A stretch of 7,567 nucleotides of DNA from Methanoregula sp. (GTDB taxonomy: Archaea; Halobacteriota; Methanomicrobia; Methanomicrobiales; Methanospirillaceae), in NCBI GenBank assembly GCA_003136075.1, contig PNBP01000081.1, positions 536 through 8,102 on the forward strand. The letters run 5' to 3'. The notes under the pieces were generated by a model, which worked only from the letters and a program-made list of their open reading frames with translations, did not search any database and was not told where the DNA came from. A program made the translations under genes and the position numbers. Positions 6,625-7,567 of the stretch are shown piece after piece. Positions within the stretch are counted from its first letter, which is position 1, and the number at the start of each line of letters is the position of its first letter.

Positions 6625-7011
6625 TCAACGCTGTTTTTCAAATCTTTCAATATTTTTACTAGTTGTTTTGTCCCCACAATAACTACATTCAAAAAAATGT
6701 TCTTCGCGTCGGTATATTACTCCATTAGATTCAACATCTCGTCTTTTTCCAGGTTGGTTTTCGAAGATTGCAAAATCCTTTCCACACTTATCGCATCTCG
6801 AATCTTTGTAAAAGAAAATAACTTTCGTTATCAGGATCGATGATAGAACAAGAATTACCCCAATTCCAAAAAAGAATGTTCCATTCCTGAATAAGTTTTG
6901 AAGCCATCCAATTATCGAAATTATTGTACCAATTCCAAGAGTAATGTCAATTCCGATTAATCTTCTCTCGCCTAAGTGATTTATTAAAAAAATAGCCAAT
7001 TTTTCAAGCAT
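6625..7011 (-). CDS. Membrane protein with C-terminal zinc ribbon (minimal ATG-started form)
   Basis: From the ATG at 7011 this is 128 aa. Two membrane helices lie at about residues 18-40 and 46-68, then a positively charged KDSRCDKCG start of a zinc ribbon: C73-x2-C76 and C109-x2-C112 separated by a 32-residue charged insert, followed by a lysine/arginine-rich tail. Both ends are probably cytoplasmic. The family is not recognised. AAGGA (7023-7019) could serve as a Shine-Dalgarno site, so this form may be translated. However, the same frame stays open another 100 codons upstream to a stop at 7312-7314, and that stretch has clear protein-like character but no ATG, GTG or TTG. The full protein therefore probably starts in the 7290-7523 frame, with a frameshift between. 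Codon and base use are AT-rich like the rest of this block. Confidence 0.6.
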   Translation of the reverse strand: MLEKLAIFLINHLGERRLIGIDITLGIGTIISIIGWLQNLFRNGTFFFGIGVILVLSSILITKVIFFYKDSRCDKCGKDFAIFENQPGKRRDVESNGVIYRREEHFFECSYCGDKTTSKNIERFEKQR

Positions 7012-7311
7012 TAGTGGATCCTTTATTGGGATCTCGTAGGTAATGCCTCCAACTTCATTATGAATAGACGTCTGCTGAATAGTGTTAGATCCATCGCCAG
7101 AAGTGACTCCAGAGATTTGTCCATGATCGCCTACTGCAATTGATCGGTCTCCTTGTTGAATGATGCTCCCTTGGACATTATAAACAACAGATCTTGGGTG
7201 ATTTTCCTGAAACTGCTCCTTAAAGAGGGGATTCGTCTTTACAAGTAGATCTATGAATGCTTTTAGGGATTCAATTGAATTTTTATACTCTATTCTCTGA
7301 GATTCGAGAGA
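7012..7311 (-). pseudogene. Startless in-frame extension with coiled coil and Gly-Asp-rich repeats
   Basis: This 100-codon stretch is in frame with the two-helix zinc-ribbon protein and contains no stop, but no ATG, GTG or TTG either. Its translation is not random. It begins SLESQRIEYKNIESLKAFID, a helical continuation of the previous frame's end, and then carries NVQGSIIQQGDRSIAVGD and GQISGVTSGDGSNTIQQ. These are alternating Gly-Asp and Ile/Val units like the low-complexity linkers seen before membrane or effector segments in prokaryotic signalling and conflict proteins. It overlaps the end of the 7290-7523 gene by 22 nt. A one-base loss (or a -1 recoding event) between 7292 and 7314 would join both into one protein of about 298 aa. 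No classic slippery heptamer is visible in the overlap, so a mutation or sequencing error is the simpler reading. Confidence 0.5.
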
Positions 7312-7523
7312 TTATTGATTAGATCTTCATTTTTCAGCCATTTCTCACTTCGATATGCTAGGACTTGAAAATTTTCTCCGGGAACTGTTACGTTCAATAG
7401 CGACTTATGGGTATTGAGGATCACGCGGATTAGCTCATCGGCGCGAGTGTCAGCAACAGTTGAAAATGGAATCATATTGTAACTTAAATTGTCCGCGATA
7501 ACGAACACCTTAAATTCTCTCAT
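7290..7523 (-). CDS. Small protein with ubiquitin-like (beta-grasp) pattern, probably the N-terminal part of a frameshifted gene
   Basis: This is 77 aa from the ATG at 7523, which has GGAG (7534-7531) seven nt upstream; a GTG at 7556 in the same frame is a poorer choice because that Shine-Dalgarno site lies inside it. The order of predicted elements is strand (FKVFVIADNLSY), strand with a polar turn (MIPFSTVADT), helix (RADELIRVILNTH), strand (FQVLAYRSEKWL), then KNEDLINNL. That order matches a ubiquitin-like beta-grasp fold, including the short strand-turn that in ubiquitin precedes the final leucine-rich segment. This is a fold guess, with no family identified. It ends at a TAG at 7292-7290, 22 nt inside another open frame that continues as linker, membrane helices and zinc ribbon. 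Upstream, on the minus strand, a stop (TAA 7546-7544) of a possible preceding gene is very close, so it may be operonic. Confidence 0.6.
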   Translation of the reverse strand: MREFKVFVIADNLSYNMIPFSTVADTRADELIRVILNTHKSLLNVTVPGENFQVLAYRSEKWLKNEDLINNLSNLRE

Positions 7524-7567
7524 ATGTTTTCTCCTTTCATTTTTTACAAATGCCACCGGGTCCGGTA

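Noticed and set aside
6550..6843. 97-codon plus-strand frame in the AT-rich block
   Set aside because: It is antisense to the zinc-ribbon part of the membrane protein; the Phe/Ser/Ile-rich translation reflects AT-rich DNA.
7290..7314. Programmed -1 slippery site
   Set aside because: The overlap contains no X-XXY-YYZ heptamer in the zero frame and no obvious strong downstream hairpin, so a mutation or error is preferred.

Overview
The window reads as methanogen-type archaeal chromosome, probably euryarchaeal and plausibly Methanomicrobiales. The evidence is an archaeal L11-L1-L10-L12 ribosomal operon with an acidic P1-type L12 ending in GLGALFG, TATA-like boxes about 25 nt ahead of start codons with no leader, GGAGGTG-type Shine-Dalgarno sites, and a HypF hydrogenase-maturation protein. 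The taxon is inferred from protein flavour only.

Layout. (1) 1-2151, plus strand: hypF, cut by the left window edge inside its acylphosphatase domain, otherwise complete (zinc fingers, YrdC-like and Kae1-like domains). (2) 2232-2654, plus: a 140-aa protein with an N-terminal coiled coil and a C-terminal segment resembling the small winged-helix domain attached to phage/plasmid primases. (3) 2852-3379, plus: a zinc-ribbon plus TM2-like membrane protein with its own apparently leaderless promoter; a perfect 16-bp dyad lies about 50 bp upstream of that promoter. (4) 3380-3511: a convergent intergenic region full of A/T tracts and hairpins that can terminate transcription from both sides. (5) 5878-3512, minus: the stalk operon L11, L1, L10 (P0), L12 (P1), with L1 and L10 overlapping as TAATG.

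(6) 5879-7567: base composition drops sharply to AT-rich, and the secE/spt5 genes that often precede L11 in archaea are not here. Instead, on the minus strand, there is a 77-aa protein with a ubiquitin-like (beta-grasp) pattern, a long open frame with Gly-Asp-rich linker repeats, two membrane helices and a C-terminal zinc ribbon, and then a separate 136-aa four-helix membrane protein. The first two parts lie in overlapping frames, and the second has no normal start codon for its first 100 codons, so they look like one gene of about 300 codons broken by a frameshift (or one that needs recoding). The last ~20 bases become GC-rich again, so the AT-rich block may be a cassette of about 1.6 kb.

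Functionally, the left part is housekeeping (NiFe-hydrogenase cofactor assembly, ribosomal stalk). The right part is accessory. Its beta-grasp, linker, membrane and zinc-ribbon layout, next to a small multi-helix membrane protein, resembles the modular make-up of prokaryotic conflict proteins. It is the best candidate here for something undescribed, but no function is demonstrated.
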